A DNA stretch of 64,000 nt from Phosphitispora fastidiosa. Lineage in GTDB: Bacteria > Bacillota > Thermincolia > Thermincolales > UBA2595. Positions within the stretch are counted from its first letter, which is position 1; every line of letters starts with the position of its first letter. Positions 27,773 through 35,975 of the stretch are shown here, one piece after another. A program made the translations under genes and the position numbers. Location of the stretch: NCBI RefSeq assembly GCF_019008365.1, contig NZ_JAHHUL010000022.1:1-64000 (forward strand). Reading direction: 5' to 3'. Below the pieces are notes generated by a model that worked only from the letters and a program-made list of their open reading frames with translations, was not told where the DNA came from and searched no databases.

Positions 27773-28447
27773 ATGGAACAGATTAAGCAAAGCGCTTTAA
27801 CCGATCACTTTAATCCGGTGTTTTTTACCCTGTGCTTTGGCAGCCCTGTTTGTGCCTTTATAGTATCACTCTTTATAATTAGCGCCATAACCGCATCCGG
27901 AGGAGAGACTTCACTTACCGGTCAGTGTCTCACAGAGTTTCTGACGTATTACGACCAATATATGGTGAATGAATTCCTGAAGATATTTTCGAACAATTTT
28001 TTTATTGTTGTGCTGCTGGTATATTTCACACCTCTTGCCCTTCTCCTGCGCAGGGTATGGCAGAAATTGCGCAGCCGGAGTGACGATATTTCGGCATTTG
28101 AGAAGGTGCTGTTGTACCTGTTCCCAGCTATTTTTCTGATTCGCCAGGCAGTGAACATTGCTGTTATTTTAAACGGGACTTCTACAAGTATCAGCAAAAA
28201 TGTGATGCTTATCTTTACGGGAATTATTCTCCCGCATGGACTCCCCGAACTGCTTGCAGTAAGCCTGGCCGGTGCAATTGGCATGGAAGTAACCAGAAGG
28301 GTACTTTTTTCCAATGTTTCCGGCCCCCTTGTAAAAGCCCGGGTATTGGGGCTATTAGGGGTCTTTACTGCCTTATGCGCTTTTGTTGAGGTATATTTTA
28401 CTCCGAAGATCTTTTCAATATTAATGGTGGCCACGGGAATCAATTAA
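27773..28447 (+). CDS. SpoIIM-like (DUF95) membrane protein
   Basis: The 224-residue protein has about five hydrophobic segments. The motif GIILPHGLPELLAVSLAGAIG corresponds to the conserved HGxxELxAIxxAGxxG of the SpoIIM/DUF95 family, which includes the sporulation protein SpoIIM and non-sporulation relatives. It stands alone, away from other sporulation genes, so a general membrane role is as likely as engulfment. The ribosome site is weak. Confidence 0.65.
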   Translation: MEQIKQSALTDHFNPVFFTLCFGSPVCAFIVSLFIISAITASGGETSLTGQCLTEFLTYYDQYMVNEFLKIFSNNFFIVVLLVYFTPLALLLRRVWQKLRSRSDDISAFEKVLLYLFPAIFLIRQAVNIAVILNGTSTSISKNVMLIFTGIILPHGLPELLAVSLAGAIGMEVTRRVLFSNVSGPLVKARVLGLLGVFTALCAFVEVYFTPKIFSILMVATGIN

Positions 28448-28492
28448 ATGGCCGGTAAAACCGTCTGGGCGGATACCGGTCATTTAGTTTTT
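28447..28492 (+). terminator. Terminator of the SpoIIM-like gene
   Basis: ATGGCCGGTA pairs with TACCGGTCAT across a GC-rich loop and is followed by TTAGTTTTTT. Confidence 0.65.
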
Positions 28493-28548
28493 TGCAGTAA
28501 ATGATATAATATAAGGTATGGTATCAAATTAAAAACGGAGCTGATATC

Positions 28549-28998
28549 GTGAATCTTGAGGCAATCAAGGATTTAATAAAACCGGTGCTCAAAAGAATGC
28601 CCGCTTATTTAAAGCTGGCATGGGCATTATCCAGAGAGCCTTCACTGACAACCGGACAAAAGGCGTTATTGGCTATGGGCGCCTTTTATGCCGTTTCACC
28701 GGTTGACCTTGTTCCGGGATTTATCCCGGTTGCAGGACAAATAGATGATATATTGGTTGCTTTAGGAAGTCTTAAAATGGTCCTGAAAGGTCTGCCACCG
28801 GAAATCGCAGCCCGCTATCAGACTGAATATGGGATCACAATAGAAGAAATCGACAGTGACCTGGATGCTGCCAAACGAATTTTGGCAGCATTGCTGGGGA
28901 AGGCAGTCAAATTATCTGCTAAAGGGATATATCTGACCGGCAGGGCAGGTTTGAGATTGTTAGGAAAACTTGTGAAGCAGCGAAAAATGAAAATATAA
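28549..28998 (+). CDS. YkvA-like DUF1232 protein
   Basis: The 149-residue protein contains the DUF1232 signature (AFYAVSPVDLVPGFIPVAGQIDD), a membrane-associated helix-turn-helix hairpin of unknown function. The N-terminal region is amphipathic and the tail is basic. It starts with GTG. A second DUF1232 protein lies at 43.2 kb on the other strand. Confidence 0.75.
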   Translation: MNLEAIKDLIKPVLKRMPAYLKLAWALSREPSLTTGQKALLAMGAFYAVSPVDLVPGFIPVAGQIDDILVALGSLKMVLKGLPPEIAARYQTEYGITIEEIDSDLDAAKRILAALLGKAVKLSAKGIYLTGRAGLRLLGKLVKQRKMKI

Positions 28999-29136
28999 AA
29001 GCATAAAATTTGGTTGACACAGGAGCAGAGGTTTATTATAATAAAACTATACCAAACGGGTAAACAATATTTTTTTATCTGGAATGTGGACAAAAAATGT
29101 ATACAAATTAGTAATTAATAGAAGGGGGTACATAAT

Positions 29137-29865
29137 ATGGAGTCAAATGAATTTAAAAAAGACATCTTGGAGCAGGGTGCTATCGTACAGAGGGACAGGG
29201 AGACCTATGCCATAGCTCCGCATTTACCGGGTGGGATTACTAATACGGCCACCTTGAGAAAACTGGCTGATATCGGTGATAAATACGGATGTAAATTGGT
29301 AAAGGTTACCTCTGCGCAGCGGATAGCTTTGGTGGGTCTGAAGGAAGAAGATTTAGAAAACGTTTGGGCCGAGCTTGACATTGAGAAGGGTGCGGCAATA
29401 GGATTTTGTGTCCGAAGTGTAAAGATTTGCCCTGGGATTGACTTTTGTAAGAGGGCCAAACAGGACTCTGTCGGAGTTGGCTTGGCCATAGACAGGAAAT
29501 ATCATGGTATGCAGCTGCCAAATAAATTTAAAATTGGTGTCAGCGGTTGTCCGAACTGTTGTGCCGAAAGTGCGGTAAAGGATATTGGAATTGTTGGGAC
29601 GTCCAATGGTTTCAAGGTTATGGCCGGCGGAAATGCAGGCGGGCAGCCGAGAATTGCTGATACAATTTGTGAAGGGAAGAGCGCCGAGGAGGTCTTGGAA
29701 ATAGTTGACAGTATCATCACCCTGTATCAAAAGGCGGCCCGTAAAGGGCAGCGCCTTAGCAAATTCATCGACAAGGTTGGTATAGACAGCCTGACCAGGT
29801 TTATTGACATACCTGCCGGGGAGAAAGGAAAAGCTATGGAGGAAATAAGCCAGATGAACTCTTAA
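29137..29865 (+). CDS. Small siroheme-Fe4S4 protein of the nitrite/sulfite reductase family
   Basis: The 242-residue protein is a single-module member of the sulfite/nitrite reductase family. It has the ferredoxin-like half (LPGGITNTATLRKLADIGDKYG) and the cluster and siroheme binding motif C-x5-C (CPGIDFC) with C-x3-C (CPNCC). It is about half the size of assimilatory reductases, like the low-molecular-weight sulfite reductases of anaerobes. It has a GAAGGGGG site and is followed 22 bases later by desulfoferrodoxin, so the pair may act in redox stress or sulfur metabolism. The physiological substrate is uncertain. Confidence 0.8.
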   Translation: MESNEFKKDILEQGAIVQRDRETYAIAPHLPGGITNTATLRKLADIGDKYGCKLVKVTSAQRIALVGLKEEDLENVWAELDIEKGAAIGFCVRSVKICPGIDFCKRAKQDSVGVGLAIDRKYHGMQLPNKFKIGVSGCPNCCAESAVKDIGIVGTSNGFKVMAGGNAGGQPRIADTICEGKSAEEVLEIVDSIITLYQKAARKGQRLSKFIDKVGIDSLTRFIDIPAGEKGKAMEEISQMNS

Positions 29866-29886
29866 ATAAAAAAGGGGGACTTCAAA

Positions 29887-30261
29887 ATGACAGAGCTGCA
29901 TCAGGTTTACAAATGCGGTATATGTGGGAATATAGTTGCGATGGTGCATACCGGAAAAGGGCAGCTAGTGTGTTGTGAGAAGCCGATGGAATTGAAGCAG
30001 CCTAATGTTCAGGATGCCAGTGTAGAAAAACATGTACCGGTAGTTGAAATCGCCGGTAACCGAATAAAGGTCAGTGTTGGCAGTGTACTGCACCCGATGG
30101 TGGATAAACACTATATTGAATGGATTGAAGTTATCGGGGGTGATAGAACCGAGCGGAAGTTTCTAAAACCGGGAGATGAACCGATAGCTGAGTTTTTTCT
30201 GAATTCGGATAATATCGAGGTTAGGGCATACTGCAATTTGCATGGTCTGTGGAAGAAGTAG
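29887..30261 (+). CDS. dfx: Desulfoferrodoxin (superoxide reductase)
   Basis: The enzyme reduces superoxide to hydrogen peroxide without making oxygen, a typical defence of strict anaerobes. The 124-residue protein has the N-terminal rubredoxin-like centre (CGICG then CCEKPM) and the catalytic iron site formed by HVPVVE, HPMVDKHYIEWI and the C-terminal CNLHGLW. All ligands are present. It is co-directional with the siroheme protein gene and followed by a strong terminator. Confidence 0.95.
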   Translation: MTELHQVYKCGICGNIVAMVHTGKGQLVCCEKPMELKQPNVQDASVEKHVPVVEIAGNRIKVSVGSVLHPMVDKHYIEWIEVIGGDRTERKFLKPGDEPIAEFFLNSDNIEVRAYCNLHGLWKK

Positions 30262-30275
30262 TGTCAGCATAAAAA

Positions 30276-30314
30276 ACAGGCAGTTCCCTTTTTAGGAACG
30301 GCCTGTTTTTTTCT
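30276..30314. terminator. Terminator after desulfoferrodoxin
   Basis: ACAGGCAGTTCC and GGAACGGCCTGT pair around CTTTTTA and are followed by seven T. The A run on the other side makes it usable for the convergent small gene as well. Confidence 0.9.
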
Positions 30315-30331
30315 GAAGCTATTTTTACCTT

Positions 30332-30640
30332 TTACTTAAATTTCACAGTTACATCTTTGGGAAGCGCCAGTCCGGTAGATGCCTCGACTGCTCTTAATAT
30401 TCCAATGGGAACCGGGCAGGTGAGATGGGGAAGTGTCTCCTGAGCTGCGGCCAGGACCTGGGATTTACCTTTCTTAAACAATTCATCCATTGCATTGACT
30501 TCATCCAGCTTTTCCGCCAACTTTTGCACGTGTTTGCATTGACTTTGGATATCGAGTTTACACTGGTATTTAGACTGACTCTCTGCCTGCACATTTGTTG
30601 AAAAACCGCAGATTCCTGCATCAATTTCAACTTGGGCCAT
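30332..30640 (-). CDS. Small conserved cysteine-containing protein of unknown function
   Basis: The 102-residue protein begins AQVEIDAGICGFSTNV and contains CKLDIQSQCKHVQKLAEKL and HLTCPVPIGILRAVEAS. Four spaced cysteines and the CPVP motif suggest metal or cluster binding. I recall this pattern from a family of small clostridial proteins without known function. The ATG at 30640 is preceded by GAGGAGATGAG. It is divergent from the ferredoxin gene at 30880 and could share its control region. Confidence 0.7.
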   Translation of the reverse strand: MAQVEIDAGICGFSTNVQAESQSKYQCKLDIQSQCKHVQKLAEKLDEVNAMDELFKKGKSQVLAAAQETLPHLTCPVPIGILRAVEASTGLALPKDVTVKFK

Positions 30641-30800
30641 ATTTCTCATCTCCTCTGCATTATTTTAGAAACATAGGGGGTACGGGTATGTGTTCCCTAG
30701 ATATTATGTTTCTATTTTAAGCATTCACAAACCATATGTCAATCAAAAACAATGGTTTTTAGCTCTCTATGGGTATCCAAAAAATACATCCAAAGAGCTA

Positions 30801-30830
30801 TTGACAAGGCAAAAAGGATGGTGATAAAAT
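30801..30830 (+). promoter_or_regulatory. Promoter of the ferredoxin gene
   Basis: TTGACA (30801-30806), an 18-base spacer and TAAAAT (30825-30830) lie about 50 bases before the ATG and directly before a GGGGTAT palindrome. Confidence 0.62.
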
Positions 30831-30836
30831 ATAGGC

Positions 30837-30853
30837 ATACCCGGTAGGGGTAT
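30837..30853. promoter_or_regulatory. CsoR-like palindromic operator
   Basis: ATACCC-GGTA-GGGGTAT overlaps the expected transcription start. It resembles the ATACCC...GGGTAT operators of CsoR/RcnR-family metal- or persulfide-sensing repressors. No such repressor gene is in the window. Confidence 0.45.
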
Positions 30854-30879
30854 AGGCGATTCGAAAGGGGTGAAGTTAT

Positions 30880-31083
30880 ATGGCCATTGCCAAAATCGAC
30901 CTAAATTTATGTGAGAAGTGTGCAGTATGTGATGCCATGCTGGCATGTCCCATAGATGCTATAACTCATCACTGGGCTGAGGACCTTGTTCACAACGGTC
31001 CTGTGGAAATAGATACTAAAAGGTGTCTCGGCTGCGGCAAGTGTGAAAGGGTATGCCGCGGCAAGGCAATTACAATGAGCTAG
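30880..31083 (+). CDS. Two-cluster 4Fe-4S ferredoxin
   Basis: The 67-residue protein has an N-terminal cluster motif (CEKCAVCDAMLACP, with an enlarged last spacing) and a C-terminal CLGCGKCERVC motif. It would carry low-potential electrons in the cytoplasm. The partner is unknown. A GGGGTGA site precedes the ATG, and it ends in TAG. Confidence 0.85.
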   Translation: MAIAKIDLNLCEKCAVCDAMLACPIDAITHHWAEDLVHNGPVEIDTKRCLGCGKCERVCRGKAITMS

Positions 31084-31148
31084 CTGAACTCACTTAATAT
31101 AGATTCTTGACCCCGGGCCCAGCATCCCGGGATTTCTTTTTCTTAAAA

Positions 31149-31181
31149 CAGAAAATGGGGAAATGTTTCCCCATTTTCTTT
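31149..31181. terminator. Bidirectional terminator between ferredoxin and CAP-protein genes
   Basis: AGAAAATGGGGAAA and TTTCCCCATTTTCT pair around a TG loop, with A and T runs on the two sides. It would stop the convergent transcripts of both neighbours. Confidence 0.75.
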
Positions 31182-31195
31182 AAATAGATTGATGT

Positions 31196-31858
31196 TTAGT
31201 TAGTGAACCACTGGGTCCAGAAGTGGTGGTAGCTGCCGGCGGTTGTGTATGCATAGCCGACACCGATTTTATTGAATTTGGAACTCATTATATTTGCCTT
31301 ATGTCCGGGGCTGTTCATCCAGGCGCGGACAACAGATTCGGGTGATGTCTGGCCTGAGGCAATGTTTTCACCTGCATAGCGGTAACTGATACCAAAGGTC
31401 TTCATCATTGCAAAGGGTGAACCATACGTAGGTGATGTATGACTGAAGTACCTGTTATTAACCATGTCTTGTGATTTTGCCGTAGCGCCTTTCATGAGCA
31501 GAGTGTTGGCAGCCAGAGGATGCAAACCTGCTTTTTGGCGCTCTATGTTAACCAGCTCAACTACTCTTTTCTGGAATGCACTCATTTGGTATCCGGGTGC
31601 AGGAGCAGGAGCCGGTTCTGGAGCAGGAGCCGGTTCTGGAGCAGGAGCCGGAGCAGGTGCCGGTTCAGGTTTTGGAGCAGGTGCAGGAGTTGGAGCCGGA
31701 GCCGGTTGTGGAGTCTGTGAAGCCCTGATTTTGTATATTAGACTCCATACCGATTGAAACGAGGCCGAGTTGTATGTAGCCGCATAGACAGGAGTCACAA
31801 AGGCAGCTGACAGGAACATGGTTACAACGAGAAGGGACAGTATTCTTTTCAATTTCAT
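31196..31858 (-). CDS. Secreted CAP-domain protein with Pro-Ala linker
   Basis: The 220-residue protein has a signal peptide (KRILSLLVVTMFLSAAFVTPVYAA), a short N-terminal region, a linker of about 45 residues made of PAPAP and PEPAP repeats, and a C-terminal CAP/SCP domain (VVELVNIERQKAGLHPL, SHTSPTYGSPFAMMKTFG, AGENIASGQTSPESVVRAWMNSPGHKANIM). YkwD-like CAP proteins are common in spore-formers and their activity is unsettled. It is a tandem paralogue of the gene at 32.2-32.8 kb, nearly identical in the CAP domain but with a different linker. Confidence 0.88.
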   Translation of the reverse strand: MKLKRILSLLVVTMFLSAAFVTPVYAATYNSASFQSVWSLIYKIRASQTPQPAPAPTPAPAPKPEPAPAPAPAPEPAPAPEPAPAPAPGYQMSAFQKRVVELVNIERQKAGLHPLAANTLLMKGATAKSQDMVNNRYFSHTSPTYGSPFAMMKTFGISYRYAGENIASGQTSPESVVRAWMNSPGHKANIMSSKFNKIGVGYAYTTAGSYHHFWTQWFTN

Positions 31859-32151
31859 TGTAGTCTCCTTTCAAATCAAAAAATTTGCGGAATTTTTTTG
31901 GATCATTTGCGGGTACTGCCGATTTTGAAAATATGGTACCACTTATCCGGCGCATCACCTCCTTTACGAAATTAAATATTAGTAAACTAGTGTAATGTTA
32001 ACATAAAAAGCCTTTTTTATATGTTTCAACCATCATTTACTGATTCCCTTTAAGTAAAATTTGCCAGTGTTTACAGAGGAAATACCGATTAACTCCGTGT
32101 TGACATAATATAAGGAGCGCCCCTAGGAGCGCTCCTTATAATGGTCAATGT

Positions 32152-32838
32152 TTAGCTGGTAAACCACTGGGTCCAGAAGTGATGATAGCTGCCACCAGTT
32201 GTATATGCATAGCCGACACCGATTTTATTAAATTTGGAACTCATGATGTTTGCCCTGTGTCCGGGACTGTTCATCCAGGCACGGACAACAGATTCGGGAG
32301 ATGCTTGGCCTGAGGCAATGTTTTCTCCCGCATAACGATAACTGATGCCAAAGGTTTTCATCATGTTAAACGGTGAACCATATTTCGGCGAATTATGGCT
32401 GAAGTATCCATTATCAACCATGTCCTGTGATTTTGCCGTAGCGCCTTTCATCAGGAGCGGGTCTGCAGACAGAGGCTGAAGGCCTTCTTGTTGACGTTCA
32501 ATGTTAACCAGTTCGACCACTCTTTTCTGAAATTGACTGAACTGTTGTCCGGCGACTGGTTTCTGCTGCGGCTCCGGCTGTGGTTCGGGTTTTGGCTGTG
32601 GCTGCGGAACCGGTTGCGGCTCCGGCTGTGGTTCAGGTTTTGGCTGTGGCGCCGGAACATCAGCTGTGGCTGGAGAAGGTGCAGAGTCTTGACCATTAAT
32701 CATGTCCTGAACATGGTTCCAGATAGACTGTACATTAGGGGCCGGCACCTCAATTGAGGCCGCAAAAACCGGAGATACAAAGGTAACTGACAGTAGCAGG
32801 GTAGTTGCTAGTAAAGATAGTAATTTTTTAATAATCAT
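32152..32838 (-). CDS. Secreted CAP-domain protein with Pro-Gln/Glu linker
   Basis: The 228-residue protein has a signal peptide (LLSLLATTLLLSVTFVSPVFAA), a linker of QPKPEPQPEP and QPVPQPQPKP repeats and a CAP domain of the YkwD type (VVELVNIERQQEGLQPL, AGENIASGQASPESVVRAWMNSPGH). The first and last parts closely match the downstream paralogue, while the linkers diverge in composition. An 18-bp tandem repeat lies about 90 bases upstream. Confidence 0.88.
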   Translation of the reverse strand: MIIKKLLSLLATTLLLSVTFVSPVFAASIEVPAPNVQSIWNHVQDMINGQDSAPSPATADVPAPQPKPEPQPEPQPVPQPQPKPEPQPEPQQKPVAGQQFSQFQKRVVELVNIERQQEGLQPLSADPLLMKGATAKSQDMVDNGYFSHNSPKYGSPFNMMKTFGISYRYAGENIASGQASPESVVRAWMNSPGHRANIMSSKFNKIGVGYAYTTGGSYHHFWTQWFTS

Positions 32839-32927
32839 TGATCAGTCTCCTTTCATCTAGTAGGATAATGGTGTACATGGTAACGGCAGGAAAATGAAAG
32901 ATTTCACAATTCCAGTCATATCACTAG

Positions 32928-32981
32928 TCACAACCATACACTAAATCACAACCATACACTAAATCACAGCCATATCAATAA
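32928..32981. repeat. Three tandem 18-bp repeats upstream of a CAP-protein gene
   Basis: TCACAACCATACACTAAA occurs twice exactly (32928-32945, 32946-32963) and a third degenerate copy follows (TCACAGCCATATCAATAA). Such spacing would place a bound protein on nearly the same face of the helix every two turns. It may be an operator for the minus-strand CAP gene. Confidence 0.75.
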
Positions 32982-33166
32982 TAAAGCACCTCTTCTTAAC
33001 TCCGACAGGAATTAATGGCAGCGGTGCGGACTTAATGATAACTTTCTTGATGGTGAAATTCAAGGCTTTTCAGCAAATACCTTCAAGTAAATAATGGATA
33101 CCATATTACGGAGGGGCTTGCCGAATATCACATCAAAGTATACAATAATAAGCAATAAAATAAGTA

Positions 33167-33194
33167 TTGCATTTGACGTGATTTGTGATATAAT
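33167..33194 (+). promoter_or_regulatory. Promoter of glnA2
   Basis: TTGCAT (33167-33172), a 16-base spacer and TATAAT (33189-33194) resemble the promoter of the ANTAR regulator gene. The ANTAR leader follows 45 bases downstream. Confidence 0.6.
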
Positions 33195-33238
33195 TGTTAC
33201 CAGATAAGAGGATGGTTTATCTTAAAATAAATATCCCG

Positions 33239-33325
33239 GATACAATGATGTATCATTTTGGGAATCTGAGCAACGGCGCTCACGAATGACAGGGTGTATA
33301 AACCTGTTTTTGTGGGCGCTTTATT
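33239..33325 (+). promoter_or_regulatory. ANTAR-type antitermination leader of glnA2
   Basis: P1 (33239-33254) is GATAC-AATGAT-GTATC. P2 (33267-33282) is TGAGC-AACGGC-GCTCA, with A1 and G4 in both loops. P2 overlaps the terminator GCGCTCAC / GTGGGCGC (33276-33319), which encloses ACAGG/CCTGT and is followed by TTTATTATT. This is the clearest of the five leaders. Confidence 0.85.
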
Positions 33326-33439
33326 ATTGATCTGAAGCTTATTGTTCATATAAGATTTTTTGGAAGGGAGGGGCAATCTTTTTAAGCTGTTTCTCATGCA
33401 GCAATACTTTTAATACTTATATAGAAAGGTGTGTTAACA

Positions 33440-34768
33440 ATGACGTTAACCAAAGAAGATGTTTTACTAAGGGCAAAAGAAGCTGATGTTAAGTTTATCC
33501 GGCTGCAGTTTACAGATATCTTCGGGGTTTTGAAGAATGTAGCCATTACTATTGAGCAGCTTGAAAAGGCTCTTGACGGGGAAATAATGTTTGACGGCTC
33601 ATCTATAGAAGGTTTTGTGAGGATAGAAGAGTCTGATATGTACCTTATACCTGATCCCAATTCATTTGCAGTTTTCCCGTGGCGGCCCAGGGAGGGCTCG
33701 GTGGCCCGCCTGATCTGTGATGTATACAACTACGATGGGACTCCTTTTGAGGGATGTCCGCGAAATACGCTGAAAAGGGCTCTCGCTGAGGCTGCTGAGA
33801 TGGGCTTCAGTATGAATGTGGGTCCTGAAGCTGAATTTTTCCTCTTCCATACCGATGCTGAGGGTAAACCGACCACAATAACCCATGATAAAGCAGGGTA
33901 TTTTGACCTTACCCCTGTGGACCTCGGTGAAAATGCCCGCCGGGACATGGTTATGACCCTTGAGGAGCTTGGTTTTGAAATTGAGGCCTCACATCATGAG
34001 GTAGCTCCGGGGCAGCATGAGATAGATTTTAAATATGATGATGCCCTGGATATTGCAGACAAAGTTATGACTTTCAAATTCGTGGTGCGTACCGTTGCCC
34101 AGCGTCATGGACTTCATGCAACCTTTATGCCGAAACCCATTTATGGTATTAACGGGTCGGGAATGCACCTCAATATGTCACTGTTTTCGGGAGAAAACAA
34201 TGCGTTTTATGACCCCAACACCCCTGACCAGTTGAGTGATGTGGCTAAATATTATATTGGCGGCCTGATTAAACATGCCAAGGCCATGGCTGCAATTACC
34301 AATCCCACCGTAAATTCATATAAACGTCTGGTTCCGGGATATGAAGCTCCGGTATATATTGCCTGGTCATCCCGGAACAGGAGTCCTTTAATCCGCATCC
34401 CGGCGAAGCGAGGTGTCAGTACCAGGATTGAACTGAGAAATCCTGACCCGGCGTGTAACCCGTATCTGGCAATAGCTGTTGCGCTGAAAGCGGGTCTTGA
34501 CGGAATTAAAAACAAAATACAGCCGCCACCGCCGACAGATAAGAATATTTATGAAATGACTCTTGAAGAGAGACTGGCTGAAGGTATTGAAAATCTGCCG
34601 GCAAGTATATATGAGGCGATTCAGTATCTGTCCAGGGATGAAGTCCTCAAATGCGCTCTTGGCAATCACGCTTATAACCGTTTTATTGAAGCCAAGATGA
34701 TTGAGTGGGATAAGTACAGAGTACAGGTCCATCCCTGGGAACTGGATGAATACCTGGCAGTATACTAA
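33440..34768 (+). CDS. glnA: Glutamine synthetase type I, second copy
   Basis: The 442-residue protein has the same motifs as the first copy ([49 protein letters not shown]) and differs mostly in conservative changes. The ATG at 33440 follows a GAAAGGTG site. It is the first gene of a nitrogen assimilation group, since the split glutamate synthase follows 112 bases downstream and would recycle its glutamine to glutamate. Its own ANTAR leader suggests that both copies respond to the same regulator but have separate promoters. Confidence 0.95.
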   Translation: MTLTKEDVLLRAKEADVKFIRLQFTDIFGVLKNVAITIEQLEKALDGEIMFDGSSIEGFVRIEESDMYLIPDPNSFAVFPWRPREGSVARLICDVYNYDGTPFEGCPRNTLKRALAEAAEMGFSMNVGPEAEFFLFHTDAEGKPTTITHDKAGYFDLTPVDLGENARRDMVMTLEELGFEIEASHHEVAPGQHEIDFKYDDALDIADKVMTFKFVVRTVAQRHGLHATFMPKPIYGINGSGMHLNMSLFSGENNAFYDPNTPDQLSDVAKYYIGGLIKHAKAMAAITNPTVNSYKRLVPGYEAPVYIAWSSRNRSPLIRIPAKRGVSTRIELRNPDPACNPYLAIAVALKAGLDGIKNKIQPPPPTDKNIYEMTLEERLAEGIENLPASIYEAIQYLSRDEVLKCALGNHAYNRFIEAKMIEWDKYRVQVHPWELDEYLAVY

Positions 34769-34880
34769 ACAAACTTTGCTGAATGACGGTGTGCCGGCTG
34801 AGGATGTTGTTTAGCCGGTATTCCTTTGACCTCTGCCAGGAAAAACTTAACATAAATGTTAAAAAAAGTAGGTGGAATAG

Positions 34881-35975
34881 ATGGATAAAGTTTTTCCCAG
34901 AATTCCTTCAGGTTGTGCCATCAGCGGAATCATGAACAAAAAGGGGCAGTGTATTCCGGGGACTGACATAATCAAATCAATAGCCCTGATGCATGACCGT
35001 TCCAACGGCCTGGGCGGAGGATTCTCCGCTTACGGGATTTATCCTGAGTACAAGGAACATTATGCCCTGCATGTGTTTTATGACTGCTTGAATGACAGGG
35101 TGGCCGCAGAGGATTTTATTAATGAACACTTTAATGTTGATACCAGTGAACTGATTCACACCAGGAAGGTGAAGTCGATAACCAATCCACCTCTGATATG
35201 GAGATATTTCGTGCAGCCCAAGAAAAACAGGCTGTCAAACTCAGAACTGACAGAGGACGAATACCTGGTCCGGTGTGTGATGAAGATTAACAGTTCTTAC
35301 AAAGGCGCGTATATATTCTCCAGCGGCAAAAACATGGGAGCTTTCAAGGGGGTGGGATTTCCGGAGGACATCGGCGAATTCTACCGTCTTGAAGAGTACA
35401 AGGGATATATCTGGACTGCTCATGGCCGTTTTCCGACAAATACCCCGGGCTGGTGGGGCGGGGCGCACCCGTTTACCCTGCTGGACTGGTCAATAGTGCA
35501 TAATGGTGAGATTTCTTCATATCATGCAAATGCCCGCTTTTTGGAGATGTTTGGCTACAAGTGTACCCTGCAGACAGACACGGAAGCCATTACCTATATT
35601 TTCGATTACCTGATGAGAAAACAGGGCCTTCCTCTGGAAATGGCTATAGCTGCTGTGGCTGCTCCCTTGTGGAAGGAAATTGACCGCATGGATGCTGAGC
35701 GCAGGGAGCTTTTTCGGGCGCTGAGGACTGTTTATAGCAGCCTCCTGATTAACGGCCCCTTTTCAATTATCCTGGGGACCGCCAATGGGATGGTGGCCTT
35801 AAATGACAGGATAAAACTGCGTTCCCTGGTTGCCGCGACCAAAGGAGATTTTCTATATGTGGCCAGTGAGGAGTCTGCCATCAGGGAGATTTGCCCTGAA
35901 CCGGAAAATATCTGGATACCAAGGGGCGGCGAACCTGTTATCGGGATGTTGGAAGGAGTGAACACTATATTATGA
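34881..35975 (+). CDS. Split glutamate synthase, glutamine amidotransferase subunit
   Basis: The 364-residue protein corresponds to the class II glutaminase domain of glutamate synthase. The nucleophile candidate is Cys12 (PSGCAISG), so eleven residues would need removal to expose it. Other motifs are WTAHGRFPTNTPGW, VHNGEISSYHANARFLE and LQTDTEAITYI. Archaea and clostridia encode glutamate synthase as separate domain proteins in this way. It overlaps the next gene by ATGA, so the two are translationally coupled. Confidence 0.88.
   Translation: MDKVFPRIPSGCAISGIMNKKGQCIPGTDIIKSIALMHDRSNGLGGGFSAYGIYPEYKEHYALHVFYDCLNDRVAAEDFINEHFNVDTSELIHTRKVKSITNPPLIWRYFVQPKKNRLSNSELTEDEYLVRCVMKINSSYKGAYIFSSGKNMGAFKGVGFPEDIGEFYRLEEYKGYIWTAHGRFPTNTPGWWGGAHPFTLLDWSIVHNGEISSYHANARFLEMFGYKCTLQTDTEAITYIFDYLMRKQGLPLEMAIAAVAAPLWKEIDRMDAERRELFRALRTVYSSLLINGPFSIILGTANGMVALNDRIKLRSLVAATKGDFLYVASEESAIREICPEPENIWIPRGGEPVIGMLEGVNTIL

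Noticed and set aside
30880-31083. Second ferredoxin gene as part of the glutamate synthase system
   Set aside because: It is 4 kb away, has its own promoter and is separated by the CAP genes on the other strand.
31500-31757. Plus-strand frame rich in Gly-Ala-Ser repeats opposite the CAP gene
   Set aside because: It is the complement of the Pro-Ala linker codons in the real minus-strand gene.
32928-32981. CRISPR array
   Set aside because: The 18-bp units abut without spacers and there are no cas genes in the window.
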